From assembly GCF_900129935.1 (NCBI RefSeq), contig NZ_FQXJ01000011.1:62001-126000 (forward strand): 64,000 nucleotides of DNA. The letters run 5' to 3'. The notes under the pieces are model-generated. The model was given only the letters and a program-made list of their open reading frames with translations. It was not told the DNA's origin and ran no database searches. Source of the stretch: Desulfosporosinus lacus DSM 15449 (GTDB taxonomy: Bacteria; Bacillota; Desulfitobacteriia; Desulfitobacteriales; Desulfitobacteriaceae). This document shows, one piece after another, positions 52,865 through 60,804 of this stretch. The first letter of the stretch is position 1, and every line of letters begins with the position of its first letter. A program made the position numbers and the translations under genes.

Positions 52865-52905
52865 AAAAAAGGATACTGACGACTTTTAATCGTCCGCATC
52901 CTTTT
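52865..52905 (-). terminator. Terminator of the UBA/DUF4342 gene
   Basis: Imperfect hairpin AAAAGGATGCGGACGA / TCGTCAGTATCCTTTT with a Lys-codon-like A-rich loop; on the minus strand it ends in a run of T. It lies 23 bp past the stop at 52928. Confidence 0.6.
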
Positions 52906-52927
52906 GGATTCAATCATCCGGATTTTC

Positions 52928-53440
52928 TTAGATGTTTATGGATTTTTTTAGATTTTCAGCAGCGTTAGCCGCACTATTCATCGCGTCATTGACTGTGTTA
53001 TTATTAAACTCAGGTCCAAGGAACCGATAACGCAAACCAAAGAATAATCCCATAATGATAAGTGGAATAGTAACCCAGAATGCAAAGATCAGCAGCAATC
53101 CAAGGACGATCACGGGAAATGATGCTTTGATTTCCTCACCCTTGAGTACTTCAAAGGAATTTGTGTTGCCTTTGCGAATCATTTTCAAGCAAAACTGACC
53201 AATTTTCTTCAGGCCAGAAAAAAGGTGATTCCCATTGTGACAGTGATGGTGCCCATGATGATGAGTTATTTCACCATTGTAATAACCGTCTCCAGTTGGC
53301 GCTGTTACCTTTCCTTGTTTCTCCAGATAGATAATGGCTTCAAGTAAATCTCCGTTTGTTGCGTCTAGAGCAACTTTGGCCTCTTCGTAGCTAATTTTAG
53401 CTATTGCACATAGTTTTTCCACTTGTTCTAAAGTTGTCAT
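52928..53440 (-). CDS. UBA-like/DUF4342 membrane protein
   Basis: This 170-residue protein starts with a NAC/UBA-like three-helix domain (LEQVEKLCAIAKISYEEAKV, then ATNGDLLEAIIYLEKQG), has a His-rich loop (THHHGHHHCHNGNH near 60), a DUF4342-like region and one or two membrane segments (SFPVIVLGLLLIFAFWVTIPL, IIMGLFF). Such proteins occur in clostridia; function unknown, perhaps membrane or metal-related. The SD GGGGGAA precedes the ATG. Confidence 0.78.
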   Translation of the reverse strand: MTTLEQVEKLCAIAKISYEEAKVALDATNGDLLEAIIYLEKQGKVTAPTGDGYYNGEITHHHGHHHCHNGNHLFSGLKKIGQFCLKMIRKGNTNSFEVLKGEEIKASFPVIVLGLLLIFAFWVTIPLIIMGLFFGLRYRFLGPEFNNNTVNDAMNSAANAAENLKKSINI

Positions 53441-53657
53441 GAAAAATTCCCCCTTGGTTTTTGTTTAAATACTGCTTTGTGTGAGCTTTATGTTCGTTGT
53501 TTTCTACAATTGAGTATGTCTAAATTCTAATCAAAAAAACTTCAAGGAAAATTTGCCTTAAGTTAAAATTCTATTAAAATCCCAAAGCATTTCTATTGAC
53601 AGATCGGTATTCTCTTTGTTGATTAACACTCATGACGAGACAGGAGGCTTTTTTCTA

Positions 53658-54767
53658 ATGACAAATTTACTGTTTACTCCGACTACTTTCGCAGGCGTAC
53701 AACTTCGTAACAAGATCGTGTATCCCCCAATTACGACTGGGTTTGCCGAATCGGATGGACAGGTCAGCGACCGAATGGTGGAGTATTATCGCCAGCGCGC
53801 CTCCGGAGGGGTGGGCTTGATTATTGTCGAACCAGGTGTTATTAACTTACAAGCGAAATTAAGTAAGTTTTCGGCAGGGGCTTGGGCTGACGCTCAAATT
53901 TCCGGGATGGCAAAGCTTGCTCAAACAATTAAAAATGAAGGTGCTCGAGCATTTCTGCAGTTATGCCATGCCGGCCCCAAAGCAAATCCCCGTGTTAATA
54001 GTGTTCAGCCATCCTCGGCTTCTGAAAAGCCTTTCATCTTCAAATACCCCACAATAAGTCTATCCCAAGATGAAATTCTTGGCGTAGTTCATGATTTTGT
54101 TATGGCGGCAACAAGGGCGAGGGAAGCAGGTTTTGACGGTGTGGAATTGCATGCAGCTCATTTTTACTTATTAAGTTCTTTTTTATCGCCGCTAATTAAT
54201 ACTCGGACCGATGATTACGGTGGGGACAACTTAAGACGGGCAAAGATTGTGCGAGAGACTATTCTAGCTATAAAAAAGAAGCTGGGTCAAGACTTCCCAG
54301 TGACAGTCCGTTATCATGGCTTCGAAGACGGGGAATATGGGATAAAGTATGAGGATGCAATTGAATTGGGTCAGGTTTTCGAGGCTGCTGGTGCTGATGG
54401 TCTACATATCTCAGCATATGGAGTATCTGAGCCTAATTTAGTAGGTATTGCGGCTTTGCCATCCAGCTGTATACCGTCTAAAGAACATCCTAATGCTCCG
54501 TTTGTTAGTCATGCTGGTCATATCAAACAATTTGTTAATCTTCCGATCATTGCAGTCGGTAAAATAACTAACCCATTGGACGCCGAACGAAGTCTTCGGG
54601 AGGGTAAGTGCGATCTGGTAGCAGTTGGCAGAGCAATCTTAGTCGATCCCCAGTGGCCTAATAAAATAGCTGCCGGTAGAAACGTTGTGCGCTGTATAGG
54701 TTGTAACGACTGTATTAACTCTCTGGCTAAAGGGGCCTTGAATTGCCGAGTTAACAGGACGTTATAA
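53658..54767 (+). CDS. Old Yellow Enzyme-family flavin oxidoreductase, barrel only
   Basis: This 369-residue TIM-barrel flavoprotein begins MTNLLFTPTTFAGVQLRNKI, with FLQLCHAGPKANP near 100, GFDGVELHAAHFYLLSSFLSPLINTR near 180, and CIGCNDCINSL near 350. The last motif contributes to a 4Fe-4S cluster in FadH/BaiH-type enoate reductases (CxxCxxC, then NCRVN). Those enzymes have an additional 250-residue NADH domain after this point, whereas here translation ends in NCRVNRTL. It is either a natural short form or a truncation. The SD AGGAGG sets the start at 53658; an ATG at 53616 is in frame but unsupported. Reduces C=C bonds of an unknown substrate. Confidence 0.85.
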   Translation: MTNLLFTPTTFAGVQLRNKIVYPPITTGFAESDGQVSDRMVEYYRQRASGGVGLIIVEPGVINLQAKLSKFSAGAWADAQISGMAKLAQTIKNEGARAFLQLCHAGPKANPRVNSVQPSSASEKPFIFKYPTISLSQDEILGVVHDFVMAATRAREAGFDGVELHAAHFYLLSSFLSPLINTRTDDYGGDNLRRAKIVRETILAIKKKLGQDFPVTVRYHGFEDGEYGIKYEDAIELGQVFEAAGADGLHISAYGVSEPNLVGIAALPSSCIPSKEHPNAPFVSHAGHIKQFVNLPIIAVGKITNPLDAERSLREGKCDLVAVGRAILVDPQWPNKIAAGRNVVRCIGCNDCINSLAKGALNCRVNRTL

Positions 54768-54796
54768 CAGTAAGCCTTTAGGCTCAGCCTGTACCC

Positions 54797-54838
54797 AGCC
54801 CTTATAGGGCTAGAGCAAACCACCCGCTAAGCGGGTGG
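54797..54838. mobile_element. IS-like hairpin pair at the Uma2 truncation point
   Basis: Two hairpins occur: AGCCCT...AGGGCT (54797-54811) and a perfect CCACCCGC-TAA-GCGGGTGG (54820-54838). The second lies exactly where the Uma2 coding sequence on the other strand loses its homology. Similar stem-loops mark IS200/IS605-type ends. No transposase is present. Confidence 0.45.
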
Positions 54839-54840
54839 AA

Positions 54841-55077
54841 GTGATCCTCCGGTAATCTTATATCAAAAGGGGCGCCAAAAACTTCGCAAGGACTGTCTTT
54901 AAGGGCGTTGTAAAATTGAGCTATGAGCGCAGTAACAATTTTCTGGTGTTGTGTCGATGGAGCGGGAGTCATATTATAAGGAATTCCGTTAATGAGTTCC
55001 CACTGTTCTTCTTCCGACCAAGTTAGATAGTCTTTATAAGTGAATTTACGGTCAAGGTTCTGTTCAGGTTGGCTCAT
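54841..55077 (-). pseudogene. Truncated Uma2 family endonuclease
   Basis: The minus strand encodes the Uma2 (DUF820) N-terminus: FTYKDYLTWSEEEQWELING then PAPSTQHQKIVTALIAQFYN and VFGAPFDIRLPEDH. The rest, including the usual PD-(D/E)XK catalytic core, is replaced by the hairpin element, after which translation ends at 54802. Family members are about 190 residues. The ATG 55077 follows AGGAG. Confidence 0.85.
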
Positions 55078-55276
55078 CAAGGATCATCTCCTAATAAAGT
55101 TGCTTAAAGAGTTCTATTTCTGTTCTTATCAAGTTCCACATTTTCCCTTAATTTATCATAACAAAGAGGTGACCTAGCGGCAAGGAAGAGTCTTTTTTGA
55201 GTAGAGAATCTTTTCCAAACTCCTATTGACAAAATTTATGAATTATTCTATCATAAGGGCAATTGAATACCTTATT

Positions 55277-55425
55277 TAATAGGTGCCCGCAAGGGATAAT
55301 AGGGAACCAGGTTGTAATCCTGGACGGACCCACCACTGTAAGTAGATGTTGAAAATGTACATTTGCCACTGGGAAACTGGGAAGGCGTACATTCTAGTCT
55401 ATAAGTCAGGAAACCTGCCTATGAA
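55277..55425 (+). ncRNA. Cobalamin riboswitch
   Basis: The region has the class's conserved blocks in order: AATAGGTGCCC / GCAAGGG at the base, AATAGGGAACC then a GGTTGTAATCC stem, ACGGACCCACCACTGTAA (the B12 box region), TGCCACTGGGAAACTGGGAAGG and GTCAGGAAACCTGCC. These match the cobalamin riboswitch. It is followed by a terminator at 55447, so binding of B12 probably turns the downstream transporter off. Confidence 0.92.
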
Positions 55426-55446
55426 ATATTGCAAAAGGACAAAGGT

Positions 55447-55482
55447 AAAGTTCTAGCTTATTAAAGCTGGAACTTTTTTTTA
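55447..55482 (+). terminator. Riboswitch-controlled terminator
   Basis: AAAGTTCTAGCT pairs with AGCTGGAACTTT (one G-U pair) and is followed by a run of eight T. It is the expression platform of the cobalamin riboswitch and lies just before the ECF ATPase ATG. Confidence 0.9.
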
Positions 55483-55503
55483 TTCTATACTTTAGGAGTT
55501 GCT

Positions 55504-57054
55504 ATGAAAAAGATTGAGAATAAAATTGCAAAAATTACAATTGAAAAACTCGTCTTTCCGCATGAAGAGAAACCTGCGCTTAAAAATATTGATTTTGAAA
55601 TCAATCAGGGGGATTTTATTGTCATTACCGGGGGGGTAGCCTCTGGAAAATCGATTTTACTGCATTCCATCACAGGCGCTATCCCTCACTACCATAATGC
55701 GGAATTAACGGGAAGAGTCACAATCATGGGGCAAAACATTAAGGATATGCGCCTCAATAAAATGTCTGATTATGTGGGATATATGATGCAAGAACCCCAA
55801 AATCAAATTATCGGTTTGGATGTCTACGAGGATGTTGCATTCGGCCTCGGTAATCTGGAAATTCCCTTAAATGAAATTGATCAGAGGGTTAAAGACACCT
55901 TGGAATTTGTGGGGCTATCGGGCTATGAAAGTAGGCAAACTGCTTCTCTTTCAGGCGGTCAAGCCCAACGAGTCGTTTTGGCCAGCGTTTTAGCCCTCAA
56001 CGCCCCTATTTTAATTCTTGACCAGCCAACCGCTGAGCTTGATCCCCAGGGCCGAAATGAGCTTTATAAGCGGTTAGGTCAATTGAATAAAACTCAGAAT
56101 CTAACCATTGTTTTGGTTATGGATCGAATTGAAGAAGTCCTTAACTATGCCAACAGAGTCTTCTATATTCAATCAGGTGAAATTGTTAAACAGTATTCGC
56201 CAGAGGCATATTACAAGGAGCAAATCGAACATCGCAAAGAAAAGATAAAATACCTCACTTCTTTCAATTTGAATCATGTTAAGTCTAGTGAAATGATTGC
56301 GAAGATTACCGATGTCTCCTATCAGTACAAAAACGATTTGCTGGGTTGTGAAAACATTAATTTAGATATTTTTAAGGGGGACTTTTTAGCGATCATAGGT
56401 TTAAACGGCTCTGGAAAATCAACCTTAGCTAAACTGCTTATCGGTCTCTTAAACCCCTCTAAAGGTGAGATTAAAGTGTTTAACCAGCCTCTGAGTAAGA
56501 AAAAACTGGCAGAGATCCGGTCACGGGTGGGCTTTCTATTTCAAAACCCTGATTATCAGATCTTTGCAAGTACAGTAGAAGAAGAAGTTGGATTTTCACT
56601 GAAGCTAAGGGGCGATGTATTTGAAAAAATAGAACAGAAGATTGAGAAGTCATTGGAATTTGTGGGACTGCTGAAGTACAAGAAAATGCACCCTCATCGC
56701 TTAAGCCGTGGCCAGCGCCAGCTTTTGGCATTAGCCTCCATCCTCGTCAGTGACCCGGAATTCATTATTGCCGATGAACCTACTTCAGGACTTGACGAAA
56801 GCCAAGGGTATATGATCATGGATAAACTCTTTCATTTATCGAAAAATGGCAAAACAATCCTACTTATCACCCACGATCTGACCATGGCAAAAGACTATTC
56901 TAACAGGTTGGTTGCCCTGCATAATCACCGCATTCAACTAGATATTTCGACAAGAGAGCTTGATCAACATCTAGATACGCTTAAAGAGATTGGTCTGAAT
57001 TTCCATAATCTTATTTCATTCAGGGAGGTTAAAGATGGGACTTTCAATGCTTGA
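55504..57054 (+). CDS. ECF transporter fused double ATPase (A-A')
   Basis: This 516-residue protein has two ABC ATPase modules in one chain: first Walker A GGVASGKSILLHS near 45 with signature LSGGQAQRVVL, second GLNGSGKSTLAKLL near 305 with signature LSRGQRQLLAL and D-loop/switch residues. This fused plan is typical of YkoD-like ATPases of energy-coupling-factor transporters. It is the first gene of the riboswitch operon and overlaps the T component by 20 nt. It powers uptake of a B12-related substrate, by context. Confidence 0.93.
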   Translation: MKKIENKIAKITIEKLVFPHEEKPALKNIDFEINQGDFIVITGGVASGKSILLHSITGAIPHYHNAELTGRVTIMGQNIKDMRLNKMSDYVGYMMQEPQNQIIGLDVYEDVAFGLGNLEIPLNEIDQRVKDTLEFVGLSGYESRQTASLSGGQAQRVVLASVLALNAPILILDQPTAELDPQGRNELYKRLGQLNKTQNLTIVLVMDRIEEVLNYANRVFYIQSGEIVKQYSPEAYYKEQIEHRKEKIKYLTSFNLNHVKSSEMIAKITDVSYQYKNDLLGCENINLDIFKGDFLAIIGLNGSGKSTLAKLLIGLLNPSKGEIKVFNQPLSKKKLAEIRSRVGFLFQNPDYQIFASTVEEEVGFSLKLRGDVFEKIEQKIEKSLEFVGLLKYKKMHPHRLSRGQRQLLALASILVSDPEFIIADEPTSGLDESQGYMIMDKLFHLSKNGKTILLITHDLTMAKDYSNRLVALHNHRIQLDISTRELDQHLDTLKEIGLNFHNLISFREVKDGTFNA

Positions 57055-57772
57055 TCCCAGGACTAAGCTTGCCTGGTATGTTCTGATGATCTATTTTTCA
57101 CTGATTAGTGGGACTGTAGTTCAGTTGTGTTTGGTTTTATTGGCAGGCATTATGGCCTCGCTAATCTTAACAGGTTCCTTGAAACAGTATAAGGTTGTGA
57201 TTTTAATCTTGTTGTTCTTGGGACTTCAGATACTAATCGTGCAACTGATCTTTTGCCGGGAAGGGGTTCTAATCTACCAATGGGGAATTCTTAAAATATA
57301 CAGTGAAGCTTTACCACTAGCGATCACTGGCTTCCTTAAGGCTAGCATTATTGTTTTTGCAAGTATGCAATTCTTCACCTCGGCCTCACCTCAAGAGTTT
57401 ACGTTGATGCTTATGAAATTCAAAATACCTTACCGTTTTGCTATGTTAGTGGGACTAAGCGTCCGTTTCCTCCCACTTATGAAAGCTGAATATATATCCA
57501 TAATCGATAGCCAACGTACCCGGGGCCTTAGAATGGAAAGCGCCTGGGACAATCTCAAAGGCATATTCCCAACCTTTCTACCTTTTTTATATCGATCCGT
57601 TCGACGCGCCACAGAAACTGCCCTGGCCATGGAGTTAAGGGGCTACGGACGAACTAAAACCCGTACCTTTACTTCAAATATAGCGCTTAAGCCTTACGAC
57701 ACCGTTTTAATCTCAGTGATGTTGTTGGTGATAATCATTAGCCTTACTGGCAAGATATTACCATTAATATAA
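57035..57772 (+). CDS. ECF transporter transmembrane (T) component
   Basis: This 245-residue protein begins MGLSMLDPRTKLAWYVLM, with several membrane helices and the coupling motifs RRATETALAMELRGYGR, the second ARG-like motif that contacts the ATPases. The family is EcfT/YkoC. The SD GGGAGG lies within the upstream gene; the overlap indicates coupled translation. It sits between the fused ATPase and the S component. Confidence 0.9.
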   Translation: MGLSMLDPRTKLAWYVLMIYFSLISGTVVQLCLVLLAGIMASLILTGSLKQYKVVILILLFLGLQILIVQLIFCREGVLIYQWGILKIYSEALPLAITGFLKASIIVFASMQFFTSASPQEFTLMLMKFKIPYRFAMLVGLSVRFLPLMKAEYISIIDSQRTRGLRMESAWDNLKGIFPTFLPFLYRSVRRATETALAMELRGYGRTKTRTFTSNIALKPYDTVLISVMLLVIIISLTGKILPLI

Positions 57773-57799
57773 TTAGATGAATTTAGGAGGAGAATTTAA

Positions 57800-58333
57800 A
57801 TGAACGAAAAAATCTTCAGAACTGACACGAAAGCACTAGTAGGCTCTGTCATCATAGGGATTGTAATGTTAATTATGATGCAGGTTACAGGACGTATTGA
57901 TGCAATATTGGACCCAACCCTCTTACTGCTTAATGGTACTTGCTGGGCATTCTTTACAGGTCTGATTGTCTTAATGTACAGACAACCCGCGGGTATTATC
58001 GCTGGTGTAGTAGAAGCCGTAGTAGCCATGGCTACAGGCTATTCACCACTGGGTTTTTTCTTCTTATTTGCCAATGTTATTGGATCGATTGTCTACTCGC
58101 TAATTTCCAGTCGATTTTCTATGGAGAAATTAAGCCACCATATAATAGCAATGCTCGGGGCTGCAGTGACCGGCAACCTTTGCGTTATGGTAGGATTGAT
58201 TTATGTCTTTCACCTTGACTGGAAGATCGCACTTTTATCTTCAAGCATAACCGCCTTCGTTGGAACAATAGTTGCAGGTATCCTGACAAAGAGTATCTAC
58301 GGCTCCTTACAGAAATCAGCATTGCTTCAATAA
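57800..58333 (+). CDS. ECF transporter substrate-specific (S) component
   Basis: This 177-residue membrane protein has about five to six helices, as in S components. It has GTCWAFFTGLIVLMYRQPAG near 47 and VEAVVAMATGYSPLG near 70. The layout resembles YkoE-type S proteins (thiamin precursor) but the cobalamin riboswitch argues for a B12-related substrate such as cobalamin, cobinamide or its lower-ligand base. The SD GGAGGAGA is strong. The specificity is inferred from regulation only. Confidence 0.82.
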   Translation: MNEKIFRTDTKALVGSVIIGIVMLIMMQVTGRIDAILDPTLLLLNGTCWAFFTGLIVLMYRQPAGIIAGVVEAVVAMATGYSPLGFFFLFANVIGSIVYSLISSRFSMEKLSHHIIAMLGAAVTGNLCVMVGLIYVFHLDWKIALLSSSITAFVGTIVAGILTKSIYGSLQKSALLQ

Positions 58334-58379
58334 AAAGTTGGCTAGGCGTATCTCCGAAGGAGGTTAAAAGCAACTATAA

Positions 58380-58409
58380 TTGACATTTGCCACAGAAATG
58401 TAATAAACT
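58380..58409 (+). promoter_or_regulatory. Promoter of the mutS2-rsgA operon
   Basis: TTGACA (58380-58385) with TAAACT (58404-58409) 18 bp downstream. Transcription would begin near 58416 and produce a leader of about 450 nt before mutS2. Confidence 0.6.
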
Positions 58410-58441
58410 AGGTTATACCTAAAAATGAGAGGATGGTTTTT

Positions 58442-58477
58442 TTGTTAAATGTGTCTGTAATGGTGATTTTCAACTAA
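58442..58477 (+). CDS. 11-residue putative leader peptide of the mutS2-rsgA operon
   Basis: TTG at 58442 follows GAGAGGA by 8 nt and the frame gives MLNVSVMVIFN then TAA. A hairpin (TCAACTA-AA-TAGTTGA, 58470-58485) overlaps the stop. The V-I-F hydrophobic end recalls stalling peptides of macrolide-type attenuators, but this is only a resemblance. Confidence 0.45.
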   Translation: MLNVSVMVIFN

Positions 58478-58543
58478 ATAGTTGAGAGAGGTTACTTTAT
58501 AAAATGTGGGTTTTAAACCTGCTTTATTAAGTGTGCCTTTCTG

Positions 58544-58564
58544 AAAGCGCAACGTTTGCGCTTT
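58544..58564 (+). terminator. Leader hairpin 1 of the mutS2-rsgA operon
   Basis: A perfect 9-bp stem AAAGCGCAA / TTGCGCTTT with a 3-nt loop and T residues after it. It may be a terminator or part of an alternative fold in the leader. Confidence 0.6.
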
Positions 58565-58684
58565 TGGATAACGCCTTACAGATTACTTCCTACAATAACC
58601 ATTTGAGTTATAGCAGTGTCAACCTTTGTCGATAAGGTCAACAAAGCTGACATTGAACTATGCGATTATTATCGTTTAGTTTTG

Positions 58685-58724
58685 TAGAGTGTAACAGGCA
58701 TGTCCTGTTGCACTCTATTTATTT
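58685..58724 (+). terminator. Leader terminator of the mutS2-rsgA operon
   Basis: Stem TAGAGTGTAACAGG / CCTGTTGCACTCTA (14 bp, one wobble) with a 5-nt loop, then TTTATTTTT. It lies about 145 bp before mutS2, so transcription must read through it to express the operon. Confidence 0.8.
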
Positions 58725-58867
58725 TTCTCAATAGCGTTATGTGATTTTATCCGTCAGTTAAAATCATTGCCCACAGGAGTATTCTGCGTATTTTTGGGAA
58801 TTAAATGATCCTAAAAATAAGGTAATCTCTCTTGTGGGCATTTTCATTGTTATAAGGAGGATTTTTG

Positions 58868-60802
58868 ATGAACGCAAACAATACACTGGAATTTAATATT
58901 ATACTTGTAACTTTAGCCGAACACGCACTATCCCAAAAGGCAATGGAAAAATTGCTCTTACTAAGACCATTTTTAAGTGAGAGAGAGTGCAAATCCAAAA
59001 TGCAGGAAACAACAGAGGCGCGCAAAATTTTAGAGGGTATAGGCACGCCGCCCCTGGCATCAATGAAAGAGCTTGATAAAATTTTGGATCTAACAGTGAA
59101 AGGCTCTATGCTGCCCCCTGAACAGCTCACAAGTATCTGTGGTTTTATTTCTTCATGCAAAAGAATGAAGAAATATCTTAAAAAGGCTGAAGCTTTCAAT
59201 GCGGATATAGCGTTTTATGGTAATTCTTTCAGTCAGCTGGATCTGCTTTTTGAGGAAATTGAGCGCTGTATCAGAAATGAAGCGGTTGACGATGGTGCTT
59301 CTCCTGTCCTTCGAGATATACGCAGAAAAATAGAGAACACAAAATCTGCCGTGAAAATAAAGCTTGATGGTATACTTCGCAGTAAAAAGGAATGGTTCAC
59401 AGATGGATATGTCACCATCCGTAATGGTCGGTTTGTATTGCCGGTTAAAAAGGGCTATAAAAATCAGTTAAGCGGAACAGTCATTGATACTTCAAGCACA
59501 GGCAGCACCTGTTTTATTGAGCCTACTGCAGTGAGAAAGCTGCAGGAGGAATTGGCGGTTTTACAAATTGATGAAGATAATGAGATTAGAAAAATATTAT
59601 ACACCCTTACCGTACTTGTTGAAGAGCATATTAATGAGTTGAGAATAAACAAGGACTGCATGGAAACATTGGACTTTATATTTGCCAAGGCAAAGCTGTC
59701 TATAGAGATGAAAGCAGTTCCTGTGTCCATTACAACGGAACGAAAAATCATCATAAAGCAGGGAAGACACCCTTTATTGAAGCCAGACCTATGCGTTCCT
59801 CTTGATTTTGAAATCCGAGGGGATCTGGGTGATGACGCCATTAACGGTGTTGTGATAACTGGGCCGAATACAGGCGGAAAAACCGTTGCCTTAAAAACCA
59901 TTGGCTTACTGTCAATTATGGCACAAAGTGGACTTCATGTTCCTGTGTCGGATGGCAGCGTATTTTGTATGCACAACAGCATTTTCTGCGATATCGGTGA
60001 TGGGCAAAGTATTTCCGAAAATCTATCCACTTTTTCATCCCATATCCAAAATATTGTAGCTATTCTAAAAGGCGTATCAAGCGAAAGCCTTGTTTTGCTT
60101 GATGAGTTAGGCTCCGGTACAGATCCTGCTGAGGGAATGGGACTGGCAATTGCAATTTTAGCTGAATTAAATCAGAGAGGCTGTCTTTTTGTTGCCACCA
60201 CTCATTACCCAGAGATAAAGGATTTTGCCAAGAACACAAAAGGACTTATGAATGCACGAATGGAATTTGATCGCGAAAACTTACAGCCTTTATACAAGCT
60301 ACAAATTGGTGAGGCCGGAGAAAGCTGTGCCTTATACATTGCACAAAGATTAGGATTTCCGGGGCATATGCTGAAGCGAGCACAAAAAGAAGCATATGGC
60401 GGTCGATCCTCTGTGTCAAGAGATATACCAACTATTCTGGTTGATGAGGATAATCCTAAGATAGATCCTGTTTCTAACAGCAAAATTCAAAAAGAAATTC
60501 CGAAGGAAAAATCACCCTCACGGAGCGAAAGCTTTAATATAGGCGACAGTGTAAGGGTTTACCCTCAAAAGTTGCTTGGTATTATTTACAAGAGGACCAA
60601 TGAAAGAGGCGAGCTTGGAGTACAGATAAAAGATAAGAAGCAGCTTATTAATCACAAGCGGATTAAGCTTTTTATTCCTGCAAGCGAACTTTACCCTGAG
60701 GATTATGATTTTTCGATTATTTTTGATACTGTGGAAAACCGCAAGGCCAGACACCAACTAGAAAAAGGGCACGATGTAGTGATAGAATATGAGGAGGATT
60801 AG
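58868..60802 (+). CDS. MutS2-like ATPase without a Smr domain
   Basis: This 644-residue protein has the MutS2 core: an N-terminal helical region, the SGTVIDTSSTGSTCFIEPTA segment near 205, Walker A GPNTGGKTVALKTIG near 330, and Walker B LVLLDELGSGTDPAEG near 405, with ATTHYPEIK after it. MutS2 normally ends in a KOW-like region and a Smr endonuclease of about 80 residues. Here the KOW-like part (FNIGDSVRVYPQ) is present but the Smr is replaced by a short tail ending EYEED. In B. subtilis MutS2 recognises and rescues collided ribosomes. The ATG at 58868 has AAGGAGG upstream. Next gene starts 2 bp after the stop. Confidence 0.88.
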   Translation: MNANNTLEFNIILVTLAEHALSQKAMEKLLLLRPFLSERECKSKMQETTEARKILEGIGTPPLASMKELDKILDLTVKGSMLPPEQLTSICGFISSCKRMKKYLKKAEAFNADIAFYGNSFSQLDLLFEEIERCIRNEAVDDGASPVLRDIRRKIENTKSAVKIKLDGILRSKKEWFTDGYVTIRNGRFVLPVKKGYKNQLSGTVIDTSSTGSTCFIEPTAVRKLQEELAVLQIDEDNEIRKILYTLTVLVEEHINELRINKDCMETLDFIFAKAKLSIEMKAVPVSITTERKIIIKQGRHPLLKPDLCVPLDFEIRGDLGDDAINGVVITGPNTGGKTVALKTIGLLSIMAQSGLHVPVSDGSVFCMHNSIFCDIGDGQSISENLSTFSSHIQNIVAILKGVSSESLVLLDELGSGTDPAEGMGLAIAILAELNQRGCLFVATTHYPEIKDFAKNTKGLMNARMEFDRENLQPLYKLQIGEAGESCALYIAQRLGFPGHMLKRAQKEAYGGRSSVSRDIPTILVDEDNPKIDPVSNSKIQKEIPKEKSPSRSESFNIGDSVRVYPQKLLGIIYKRTNERGELGVQIKDKKQLINHKRIKLFIPASELYPEDYDFSIIFDTVENRKARHQLEKGHDVVIEYEED

Positions 60803-60804
60803 TT

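Noticed and set aside
52729-52917. 62-codon minus-strand frame
   Set aside because: It lies over two terminator hairpins; the reading frame is a by-product of their symmetry.
58501-58680. T-box or other known riboswitch in the mutS2 leader
   Set aside because: The conserved T-box sequence and specifier stem-loop are absent; only hairpins and a short ORF could be supported.
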